DNA of 5,945 nt from an uncultured bacterium (GTDB lineage Bacteria; Bacteroidota; Bacteroidia; Sphingobacteriales; Sphingobacteriaceae). Below, one piece after another: positions 1 through 5,945 of the stretch. The translations under genes were made by a program, and so were the position numbers. How positions within the stretch are numbered: the first letter of the stretch is position 1; each line of letters opens with the position of its first letter. The notes under the pieces are model-generated. The model made no database searches, was not told the origin of the DNA, and worked only from the letters and a program-made list of their open reading frames with translations. The stretch covers positions 1 to 5,945 of the forward strand of contig CAJBVG010000252.1 in NCBI GenBank assembly GCA_903958995.1. Direction: 5' to 3'.

Positions 1-1049
1 TGTAAGAATACAAAAATACTCCCAATAACTAAACCAATAATTACTCCAATAAAGGAAATTAATAAGCTTTGTATAAAATAAATTCTACGAATGGTATTAT
101 TATCCAAGCCCATGGCACGTAGTAATGCAATGTCTTTTTTCTTATCGATAATCAACATAGTTACTGCACCAATAATATTACAGATAGCAACAATTAAAAT
201 CAAAGTGAGAATTAGGTAAACCGCCCAACGCTCTGTATTTAATACCTTGTACAGGGTTTCATTAAGTTCATACCTATTCTTTATCACAAAGCCTTTAGGT
301 AGTTTTTCTTTCCATTCATTTTGGATAAGCAACATTTCTTTTTCGGTACAACCATATATTTCAAATCCATTTACAGAATCAGATTTTTCAAATAAGTCTT
401 GTGCGAATGGTAAGGAAGTGAAAATATATCGTTCATCTAAATTTTGTTGAACACTAAAAATACCTGATGGGTAAAATACTTTTTGGTGAATAGCTGAGCT
501 AGGATCTAAAGTGTTTGTGCTGATGTTTGATTTTGGGGCAAAAATATCGATGTGTTGTATGGTTTGTTTGATATCAATACCTAATTCTATAGTAATTCCA
601 TTTCCAATTACAGCATAATCTGCCAATGAATCTTTAAAGAAAAATCCACCCGCAATAAGAACAGAATCAAGTTCTTTAATTTTCAAGAATGATGGTGAAA
701 CACCTTTTACAATTGTATAGTATGGACTCGACCCATATTTTAAAAGTGCTTGATCTTCTAATACACCAACACCTATGTATTTATTGGTATCTAACTCATT
801 GCATACCGTTTGTATTTCGTTTAGATGAAAATGGGATTCATCCACTTTCATCACTTTTAAATCTGGACTTAATTTTTGATAGTATAAAAGATTAAGTTCT
901 TCGAATCCATTAAAAACAGATAGAATAATAAATAAAGCTGCCGCTCCTACGCAAACACCGACAACCGATATTATCGAAATGATATTAATCGCTTGAGTAG
1001 ATTTCTTGGAAAACAAGTATCGATTTGCAAAGAAGAAGGATAGTTTCAT
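1..1049 (-). CDS. LolC/LolE-type ABC transporter permease (FtsX-like), 3' end off the window
   Basis: This is an inner-membrane permease of the FtsX/LolE superfamily, probably part of a lipoprotein-releasing or related MacB-type ABC transporter; the ATPase partner is not in view. The frame is open from the ATG at 1049 to the window edge (349 full codons plus two bases); relatives are about 400 residues, so the last membrane helix is missing. Visible parts are TM1 at residues 21-46 followed by SVFNGFEE (44-51), a large periplasmic domain at about 47-270 with the family-typical stretches VKGV and GIFSVQQ, TM2 from W275 to about 301, the cytoplasmic coupling segment KKKDIALLRAMG (303-314), and TM3 from about 325. 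The KKxDIALLRAMG segment is the family's characteristic contact with the ATPase. The start codon overlaps the upstream hydrolase stop by one base (TAATG), which indicates translational coupling. Assignment to the family is firm; transport of lipoproteins specifically is inferred. Confidence 0.9.
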   Translation of the reverse strand, partial: MKLSFFFANRYLFSKKSTQAINIISIISVVGVCVGAAALFIILSVFNGFEELNLLYYQKLSPDLKVMKVDESHFHLNEIQTVCNELDTNKYIGVGVLEDQALLKYGSSPYYTIVKGVSPSFLKIKELDSVLIAGGFFFKDSLADYAVIGNGITIELGIDIKQTIQHIDIFAPKSNISTNTLDPSSAIHQKVFYPSGIFSVQQNLDERYIFTSLPFAQDLFEKSDSVNGFEIYGCTEKEMLLIQNEWKEKLPKGFVIKNRYELNETLYKVLNTERWAVYLILTLILIVAICNIIGAVTMLIIDKKKDIALLRAMGLDNNTIRRIYFIQSLLISFIGVIIGLVIGSIFVFL

Positions 1050-1690
1050 TATTCGTTTACAAAAGGGTTATATATTTTTTCGGAACCTATTGTTGTTTGT
1101 GGTCCGTGTCCAGAGTGAACAATAGTTTCATTTGGCAAGGCATACATTTTTGTTTTGATGCTTCTTAACAGTGTTGCATGGTCGCCTCCTGGCAAATCGG
1201 TTCTACCAATGCTTCGGTAAAACAATACATCACCAGCAATGGCAAATTGTTGAGCTTTGCAATAAAAAACCACACTGCCCGGACTGTGTCCTGGGCAAAA
1301 TAATACTTCTAGTTCATTCCCTCCAAAATGCAATACCTGTCCATCTTCTAATAATTCTGTAGGCTCAGGTCCTTCTTGGAAAACAAATCCATAATTAGAT
1401 GCATACGTTTTTACCGCTCTAAATACAGGTAGTTCTTCGGCATGTAAACGAGTAGTTAAACCAAATGTTCTGTTAACATATTCGTAACCTAGCACATGGT
1501 CAACATGGGCATGCGTATTTAATAAATACTTAAGGGTGATGTTATTTTCATTCAGGTATTGCTCTAATTCCTGATGTTCTGATTGCTCGTAATTGCCTGG
1601 ATCAATTAGAATTCCTTCGTTTTGCTCGGTGGTAAGCAGATAGGTGTTCTCCTGAAATGGATTAAAAGTGAATGTCTTGATTTGGAACAT
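1049..1690 (-). CDS. MBL-fold metallo-hydrolase, glyoxalase II / YcbL type
   Basis: This is a cytoplasmic metallo-beta-lactamase-fold hydrolase. Its relatives hydrolyse thioesters such as S-lactoylglutathione, or related small substrates, with two metal ions. Numbered from the longest possible start (ATG at 1717), the metal ligands are complete: THAHVDH (H69, H71, D73, H74), CPGHSPGS (H144), AGDVLF (D163) and SGHGPQT (H204). GRTDLPGG at 171-178 is typical of the short YcbL-like branch, which lacks the C-terminal glutathione-binding domain of classical glyoxalase II. The longest frame is 222 residues, but the start chosen here is Met10 at 1690 (213 residues), because family members usually begin with a short lead into the FNPFQENTY segment and the nine extra residues are hydrophobic and unlike the family. 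Neither start has a clear Shine-Dalgarno sequence. It is the first gene of a two-gene operon with the permease. The substrate cannot be told from sequence. Confidence 0.9.
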   Translation of the reverse strand: MFQIKTFTFNPFQENTYLLTTEQNEGILIDPGNYEQSEHQELEQYLNENNITLKYLLNTHAHVDHVLGYEYVNRTFGLTTRLHAEELPVFRAVKTYASNYGFVFQEGPEPTELLEDGQVLHFGGNELEVLFCPGHSPGSVVFYCKAQQFAIAGDVLFYRSIGRTDLPGGDHATLLRSIKTKMYALPNETIVHSGHGPQTTIGSEKIYNPFVNE

Positions 1691-1775
1691 AAACAAAAAT
1701 GATAAAAATTTATACATCTAAGGCTATCCTGAGAAATAAATCGTTAATTTTAATGTTCTTAATTTAAAAGAGATA
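1691..1775. promoter_or_regulatory. Divergent intergenic region with two candidate Bacteroidota -7 boxes
   Basis: This AT-rich gap separates two divergent genes and should hold both promoters. On the plus strand TAATTTTA at 1745-1752 matches TAnnTTTG at seven of eight positions and would place transcription start about 15-20 bases before the ATG at 1776. On the minus strand TAAATTTT (1712 down to 1705) matches at seven of eight and would start transcription near 1700, inside the longest hydrolase frame but just before its Met10. Neither has a convincing TTTG -33 element at the right distance, and such boxes arise by chance in AT-rich DNA, so the exact positions are weak. The weak AAAAGAG stretch at 1766-1772 is the only possible ribosome-binding sequence for the plus-strand gene. 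Confidence 0.35.
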
Positions 1776-4700
1776 ATGTCGGCAAACAAGCATAGAGTTC
1801 TTTATTTACTCATGATGGTACTTAGTTTAGTGCCCAGCCTATTATTTGCTCAAGCCCAAGGAACTCAAACCGATTTCGGTAAAAATAGAATTCAATACAA
1901 AGATTTTCAATGGTTTTATTATCGTTCTCCTCATTTCGATACCTATTATTATAAAGATGGTAAAGAATTAGGTGCGATGGTTGGAAGAATCGCGGAACAA
2001 AATCTTAAACAATTAGAAGATTTATTAGACTATAAGTTAGACGGAAGAATTAAGATTTTATCCTACAATAAATTTTCAGATTTAAAACAAACCAATTTAG
2101 GTTTAATTACCGATCAGCAACAGAACACTGGTGGATTAACACAAATTGTAGGGAATAAACTTTTCATTTATTTTGATGGAAATAGTATAGAACTGCAAAA
2201 GCAAATTCGAATGGGCATTGCTCAAATACTTGTTTCGGAAATGTTATATGGTGGAAACATTCAGGAAAAAGTTTCGAACGCCACACTATTGAATTTACCA
2301 GAATGGTATTTACCAGGCCTAACATCATACTTGGCTGAAGAGTGGAATATTCAAATTGAAAACGAATTAAAAGATGGTATTCTAGGTGGACGGTTTAAAA
2401 AGTTTAATCGCATTGCCGAGAAAGATGCTTTAGTTGCAGGACATTCAATATGGAAATATGTAGTAGATAATTATGGTGCGGCTTCCATTTCTAATATCGT
2501 GTACATGACACGTGTGAATAAAAACGCAGAGAATGGTTTTGCTTATATTATTGGAGTCGATTTCAAGGAGCTTGGTCCGAAATGGTTAGAGTATTATACC
2601 AAGCAATATAAAAACGAAGACCTTAATAAAGAACTTCAAAATCCGAAGGAGCGCTTTACGCATAAAAACAAAAAGCGTTTTCAAAACCTAAACTATGTTC
2701 AGTTTAAGGTTTCTCCAGATGGAAAGTCGTATGCCTACTCTATTAATAAAGATGGGCGATATAAAATTTATGTTTATGATGTTCTAACACAAAAAACAAA
2801 AAAGGTGTTTAGTGTAGGAATGAAATCTGTTGCATTTCTTCAACTAGGTAGTGCGCCAAATTTCACATGGCATCCAAGTAGTTTTTTATTAGCCATTGCT
2901 TTTGAAAAAAAGAGTATGCCATTTGTACAAATTGTAAATCTTCGCGACAAAAAAGAGTCGGTTGAGGTGAACATGTATAAATATGAAAAGATATTAGACT
3001 TCGATTATTCGAAAGATGGTCGTAAATGGGTACTATCAGCTTTGCGTAACGGCCAATCAGATATTTATGTGTACGACATCCCTTCTCGAAGAGATGATCA
3101 GATTACCAATGATTGGTACGATGATTTGAATCCTCAGTTTGTTGAAAAAACCGGACAAATTATTTTTAGTTCGAATAGAACAGCTGACTCGCTAAAGAAT
3201 GCTTCGTTCACGAGATTTCCAAGTATTAATTCATACGATTTATTTATGTATGATTATGATAAGCGCAATCCTGTATTAACACGTATCACTAAAACTCCAT
3301 TTATTAACGAATTAAAACCAATTAATGTAGATACCTCTCGCATGGCTTATTTAAGTGACGAGTCGGGTATTGTGAATAGAAATATATTATTTTTTGATAG
3401 TGTTGCGGTTTACAGTTTTGACACCACTATCTTTTGGTACGATACAACAATCACAGTTTATAAAGACACCTTTAGTTCATATCCTGCAACCAATTATGCT
3501 CGTAATATTATCGATCACGATCAATCCAGAAAAAGCAGACGATTATCCGAAATTATTTCAGAGAAAGGTTTAGCTCAAGTATTCATCAGGCCATTGTCTA
3601 AATCAATAAGCGATACAGCAAATAGTATAATCACTCCGTTTGCATTAAAGCAACGTAAAACATCGTACCAAAAAATTGCAGCACTAGAATATAAACGTCA
3701 ACAAGATTCGTTACAAAGAGCGGATTCGATAAGGATGATATCGATTACAGATTCCTTACTAAAAACCACTACTAATGAATTTGATACTAGTTCTTATAAA
3801 TCGAGTACGTTTGATACGTATTATTTTCAATCGGATTTTCCTCGCAAGAAGTCAGAACAAACTACAGCAGTTACACAAAAAACAGCAAGAGGTTATCAAA
3901 TTGTTTATATAAAAACACCTAAGGCAAAAGATGGGAATCAAAAATCATCTTCGATTAGTTTAGATGATTATTTTAAAAAGTCATCACCAAGACCTTATAC
4001 TCCGGAGTTCTCTACTAATTATGTAGTGAGTCAAATTGATAATAGTTTAATTTCAAATACCTATCAACAGTTTACTGGTGTTGGTCCGATATTTATCAAT
4101 TCAAATATTAATGCTTTAATAAAATTAGGTTCGTCGGATCTAATGGAAGATTATCGTATTACCGGAGGATTTAAACTTGCGGGTAATTTAACCATACCTG
4201 AATATTATTTAAGTTTCGAAAATTTAAAGAAGCGATTAGACAAACAATTTGTTTTCTACAAACAAGGTGGAAATGATTTCTACGGATTCTCTGCTGTGAA
4301 AACAAACAGCTATGAATTTAAATTTATAGGTAAGTATCCGTTTAATGAACACACTTCGTTAAGAGGATCGATAATGTACAGAAGAGATGAGTTATTATTT
4401 TTATCGACAGATAGTTTTAGTTTAAACATCCCTAATTTTTATGCAGATAACTTCGGGTATCGCTTAGAGTATGTGTATGATAATACAGTTAGCAAAGGGC
4501 TAAACTTATTTAATGGTACACGTTACAAAATATATGTTGAACAGTTTAAGGAGATTGGTGTAAACAACGATGGCATCATCGATTTAATTAAATCTTTTGG
4601 TAAGCCTACCCAAAACATGGTGAACATTGGATTTGATTATAGACGATATGATAAAATACATCGTCAAATAATATTCGCGGGAAGGGTAGCCGGATCAACA

Positions 4701-5222
4701 TCATTGGCACAACAAAAAGTAATGTATTATTTAGGAGGTGTTGATGGATGGTTTGTGCCGAGATTCAATAATGATATTCAAATAGACCAAACTCGAGAGT
4801 ATAAGTATCAGGCCTTAGCAACAAATATGCGAGGTTTTACGCAGAATATTCGTAACGGAAATAATTTCTTGGTCATCAATACAGAAATTAGATTTCCAGT
4901 ATTTTCATATTTCTTAAACAGACCCATTAAGTCAGATTTAATAAAGAACTTCCAATTAATGCCATTCGCAGATTTAGGTGCGGCCTGGTTGGGATCAGAT
5001 TTATTTAGTTATGAAAATCGTTTCAATCGAATTACTGTTCAAGGCGACCCAGTTAGTGTTACGGCGATAGAGTCGAAGTACCCAATTGTAGGAGGTTTTG
5101 GATGGGGAGCACGATCGAGGTTATTAGGTTATTTCGTACGCTTCGATATGGCTTGGGGAGTACAGAATAACATGATCGCCGAGAAACCGGTTTACTATGT
5201 TTCATTAAGTTTAGACTTCTAA
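1776..5222 (+). CDS. Exported TolB-like propeller protein with Omp85-type outer-membrane barrel
   Basis: This is a 1148-residue envelope protein of a type widespread in Bacteroidota, often annotated as a TolB-like or surface-antigen protein; its function is not established. A signal peptide ends at about A25 (SLLFA, then QAQG). Residues 38-285 resemble the peptidase-MA-like domain, but the expected HExxH helix reads QIRMGIAQILVSEM (143-156) and the later WYLPGLTSYLAEEW (177-190) also lacks the usual catalytic context, so it is probably not an active protease. Residues 300-545 form a beta-propeller of TolB/PD40-type blades (VSPDGKSYAYS, IYVYD, YSKDGRKW, IYVYD, LFMYD). A polar, charged linker spans about 575-745, with a possible short coiled coil at 625-662. 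The C-terminal 400 residues are beta-strand-like and carry Omp85 features: LGG (986-988), MRGF (1018-1021), NTEIRFPVF (1035-1043), VRFD (1121-1124) and a terminal Phe. No POTRA domains are seen. A role in assembly or secretion at the outer membrane is inference. Confidence 0.85.
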   Translation: MSANKHRVLYLLMMVLSLVPSLLFAQAQGTQTDFGKNRIQYKDFQWFYYRSPHFDTYYYKDGKELGAMVGRIAEQNLKQLEDLLDYKLDGRIKILSYNKFSDLKQTNLGLITDQQQNTGGLTQIVGNKLFIYFDGNSIELQKQIRMGIAQILVSEMLYGGNIQEKVSNATLLNLPEWYLPGLTSYLAEEWNIQIENELKDGILGGRFKKFNRIAEKDALVAGHSIWKYVVDNYGAASISNIVYMTRVNKNAENGFAYIIGVDFKELGPKWLEYYTKQYKNEDLNKELQNPKERFTHKNKKRFQNLNYVQFKVSPDGKSYAYSINKDGRYKIYVYDVLTQKTKKVFSVGMKSVAFLQLGSAPNFTWHPSSFLLAIAFEKKSMPFVQIVNLRDKKESVEVNMYKYEKILDFDYSKDGRKWVLSALRNGQSDIYVYDIPSRRDDQITNDWYDDLNPQFVEKTGQIIFSSNRTADSLKNASFTRFPSINSYDLFMYDYDKRNPVLTRITKTPFINELKPINVDTSRMAYLSDESGIVNRNILFFDSVAVYSFDTTIFWYDTTITVYKDTFSSYPATNYARNIIDHDQSRKSRRLSEIISEKGLAQVFIRPLSKSISDTANSIITPFALKQRKTSYQKIAALEYKRQQDSLQRADSIRMISITDSLLKTTTNEFDTSSYKSSTFDTYYFQSDFPRKKSEQTTAVTQKTARGYQIVYIKTPKAKDGNQKSSSISLDDYFKKSSPRPYTPEFSTNYVVSQIDNSLISNTYQQFTGVGPIFINSNINALIKLGSSDLMEDYRITGGFKLAGNLTIPEYYLSFENLKKRLDKQFVFYKQGGNDFYGFSAVKTNSYEFKFIGKYPFNEHTSLRGSIMYRRDELLFLSTDSFSLNIPNFYADNFGYRLEYVYDNTVSKGLNLFNGTRYKIYVEQFKEIGVNNDGIIDLIKSFGKPTQNMVNIGFDYRRYDKIHRQIIFAGRVAGSTSLAQQKVMYYLGGVDGWFVPRFNNDIQIDQTREYKYQALATNMRGFTQNIRNGNNFLVINTEIRFPVFSYFLNRPIKSDLIKNFQLMPFADLGAAWLGSDLFSYENRFNRITVQGDPVSVTAIESKYPIVGGFGWGARSRLLGYFVRFDMAWGVQNNMIAEKPVYYVSLSLDF

Positions 5223-5232
5223 ACAGGCATCC

Positions 5233-5322
5233 TAAGTAATATACTTTGTGTACCATTGTGTGTACTTTGCGTCCATTGTGACCTCTTAAGCCCACAAAGT
5301 TTCACAAAGTTCCCACAATGCT
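5233..5322. repeat. Repeat unit A of a three-copy tandem array (inverted-repeat unit)
   Basis: This is the first of three imperfect direct copies that follow the stop codon at 5222. It opens with TAAGTAATATACTT. The left arm has four 7-bp words: CTTTGTG 5244, CATTGTG 5254, CTTTGCG 5265 and CATTGTG 5274. The right arm has three complementary words: CACAAAG 5293, CACAAAG 5303 and CACAATG 5314. CATTGTG 5254-5260 pairs perfectly with CACAATG 5314-5320, ACTTTG 5264-5269 with CAAAGT 5305-5310, and CATTGTG 5274-5280 with CACAAAG 5293-5299 with one mismatch, leaving a loop around CTTAAG. The arms could form a long hairpin in RNA or single-stranded DNA. There is no U-tract after it, so a role as terminator of the gene upstream is possible but unsupported. 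Confidence 0.85.
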
Positions 5323-5425
5323 TATGTAATATACTTAGTGTTATTTTGTGTGTACTTTGAGTCCATTGTGACCTCTTTTTTAGCTCACAAAGTATCACAA
5401 AGTTCCCACAAAGGATCACAATGTT
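5323..5425. repeat. Repeat unit B of the tandem array, fullest copy
   Basis: This second copy starts 90 bp after unit A with the matching TATGTAATATACTT opening. The left-arm words are CTTAGTG 5334, TTTTGTG 5344, CTTTGAG 5355 and CATTGTG 5364. The right-arm words are CACAAAG 5386, 5396 and 5407, then CACAATG 5417. It shares GTCCATTGTGACCTCTT with unit A exactly. It has the fourth right-arm word that A lacks, so all four left words have a partner, each pairing with one or two mismatches. The loop contains a run of six T. It is the copy that best shows the ancestral design. Confidence 0.85.
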
Positions 5426-5513
5426 TAAGTAATCAACCACGTGTAAAATTGTGACCTTTTTTAATCCCACAAAGTATCACAAAGTTCTCACAAAGGATCA
5501 CAAAGCAGATTAC
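5426..5513. repeat. Repeat unit C of the tandem array, left arm eroded
   Basis: This third copy opens with TAAGTAAT like unit A. Its right arm is the cleanest of the three: CACAAAG at 5468, 5478, 5489 and 5499, with the same 10-11-10 spacing as unit B and the same TAT and GAT spacers. The left arm is mostly lost: only AATTGTGACCTTTTTT (5447-5462) is recognisable against CATTGTGACCTCTTTT of unit B, and the earlier words are replaced by unrelated sequence that contains the palindrome CACGTG (5438-5443). Its right end, about 5505-5513, is approximate. Confidence 0.75.
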
Positions 5514-5590
5514 ACAATTTTCTTATTGACCAAAAAAAGTTTAATATATGCAGTTGACAATTTTTTAGTTGATGCATAATTTTAAACACT
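5514..5590 (+). promoter_or_regulatory. AT-rich leader with candidate promoter for the GxxExxY gene
   Basis: This short stretch lies between the repeat array and the GxxExxY start codon. TTGACA at 5554-5559 is followed by TAATTTTA at 5577-5584. The second box matches the Bacteroidota -7 consensus TAnnTTTG at seven of eight positions, and the TTG lies 20 bases upstream of it, close to the usual spacing. Transcription would then begin only a few bases before the ATG at 5591, giving a nearly leaderless message, which fits the absence of any Shine-Dalgarno sequence. If this promoter is used, the repeat array lies upstream of the transcript rather than in its 5' leader. Confidence 0.45.
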
Positions 5591-5945
5591 ATGACAGAAG
5601 AAAATAAATTATCACAGATAATACTAAGCAAAGCATTTGCTGTGCATACAGAACTTGGTCCAGGACTATTAGAATCTGTTTATGAGAAATGCTTACATCA
5701 TGAATTGATGGATGAAGGAATATATTCAATAAGGCAAAAAGAAATTCCATTAACCTATAAAGGGGTAAACATTGATAATAGTTTCAGGTCAGATATAATA
5801 GTTGAAAACAAAGTGCTTGTTGAAATTAAAGCTGTTGATGCTATTCATGATATTTTTATCGCTCAAACATTAACGTATTTAAAATTTAGCAAACTTAGAT
5901 TGGGAATAATCCTAAACTTTAATGTGTTGCATTTAAAAGATGGAA
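5591..5945 (+). CDS. GxxExxY family protein (PD-(D/E)XK nuclease-like), 3' end off the window
   Basis: This small protein belongs to the GxxExxY family (PF13366 / TIGR04256), which has a predicted PD-(D/E)XK nuclease-like fold; its cellular role is unknown. The frame is open from the ATG at 5591 to the window edge, 118 codons; relatives are about 125-130 residues, so only the last few residues are missing. The name-giving motif is intact as GLLESVY (G25, E28, Y31) within LGPGLLESVYEK. The presumed nuclease core is also intact: D68 in FRSDIIVENK, then E78 and K80 in VEIKAV, followed by AQTLTYL with Q92. Residues 107-118 (ILNFNVLHLKDG) match the usual family ending. It is preceded by three inverted-repeat units and a candidate promoter. 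Family membership is secure; activity on DNA or RNA, and any link to the repeats, is inference. Confidence 0.93.
   Translation, partial: MTEENKLSQIILSKAFAVHTELGPGLLESVYEKCLHHELMDEGIYSIRQKEIPLTYKGVNIDNSFRSDIIVENKVLVEIKAVDAIHDIFIAQTLTYLKFSKLRLGIILNFNVLHLKDG

Noticed and set aside
247..450. Plus-strand open frame of 67 codons
   Set aside because: It is antisense to the LolE-type permease, whose frame is continuous and has family motifs here.
689..895. Plus-strand open frame of 68 codons
   Set aside because: It is antisense to the periplasmic domain of the permease and has no independent support.
1171..1362. Plus-strand open frame of 63 codons
   Set aside because: It is antisense to the metal-binding C-terminal half of the MBL hydrolase.
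5059..5295. Minus-strand open frame of 78 codons overlapping the end of the large gene
   Set aside because: It lies mostly antisense to the barrel-coding region of a well-supported gene and runs into repeat unit A; there is no protein-like signature.
5254..5320. Rho-independent terminator for the large gene
   Set aside because: The stem is AT-rich and interrupted and is not followed by a U-tract; it is better explained as one unit of the repeat array.
5219..5470. Minus-strand open frame of 83 codons across the repeat array
   Set aside because: Its protein is a readout of the repeats (recurring CGNFV and SQWTQSTH segments), so it is open because the repeat words lack stops in that frame. It resembles no protein family.
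5233..5513. CRISPR array
   Set aside because: The copies are long, imperfect, internally palindromic and directly abutting, with no uniform short repeats separated by unique spacers and no cas genes in view.

Overview
The window is AT-rich and looks like chromosome of a member of the Bacteroidota. The reasons are the near absence of Shine-Dalgarno sequences, 7-of-8 matches to the Bacteroidota -7 promoter box (TAnnTTTG), a large outer-membrane protein with an N-terminal degenerate peptidase-like region, a TolB-type propeller and an Omp85-type barrel, and CTTTGTG-type repeats next to a GxxExxY gene. The sequence alone does not fix a genus.

Layout. (1) From the left edge to 1049, on the minus strand, lies a LolC/LolE-type ABC transporter permease that is cut by the window edge. 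It has no stop codon inside the window but is a clear open frame of 349 codons. (2) Positions 1049-1690 (maximum frame to 1717), minus strand, hold an MBL-fold hydrolase of the glyoxalase-II/YcbL type. Its stop codon shares one base with the permease start, so the two form a tightly coupled operon. (3) A short AT-rich divergent intergenic region lies between about 1691 and 1775. (4) Positions 1776-5222, plus strand, encode a 1148-residue exported protein: signal peptide, peptidase-MA-like region without a zinc motif, TolB-like beta-propeller, polar linker and Omp85/surface-antigen-like C-terminal barrel. (5) Positions 5233-5513 hold three imperfect tandem copies of a 90-100 bp unit. The units are built from the 7-bp word CTTTGTG/CATTGTG on a left arm and its complement CACAAAG/CACAATG on a right arm, roughly one word per helical turn. 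(6) From 5591 to the right edge, plus strand, lies a GxxExxY-family protein (PD-(D/E)XK nuclease-like fold) that lacks only its last few residues.

The left three genes look like ordinary envelope and metabolic housekeeping genes. The most unusual part is the right end: an array of imperfect inverted-repeat units immediately upstream of a small nuclease-fold gene. This resembles in layout, but not in sequence, a REP-sequence/partner-protein arrangement, and it is the best candidate here for a poorly described system.
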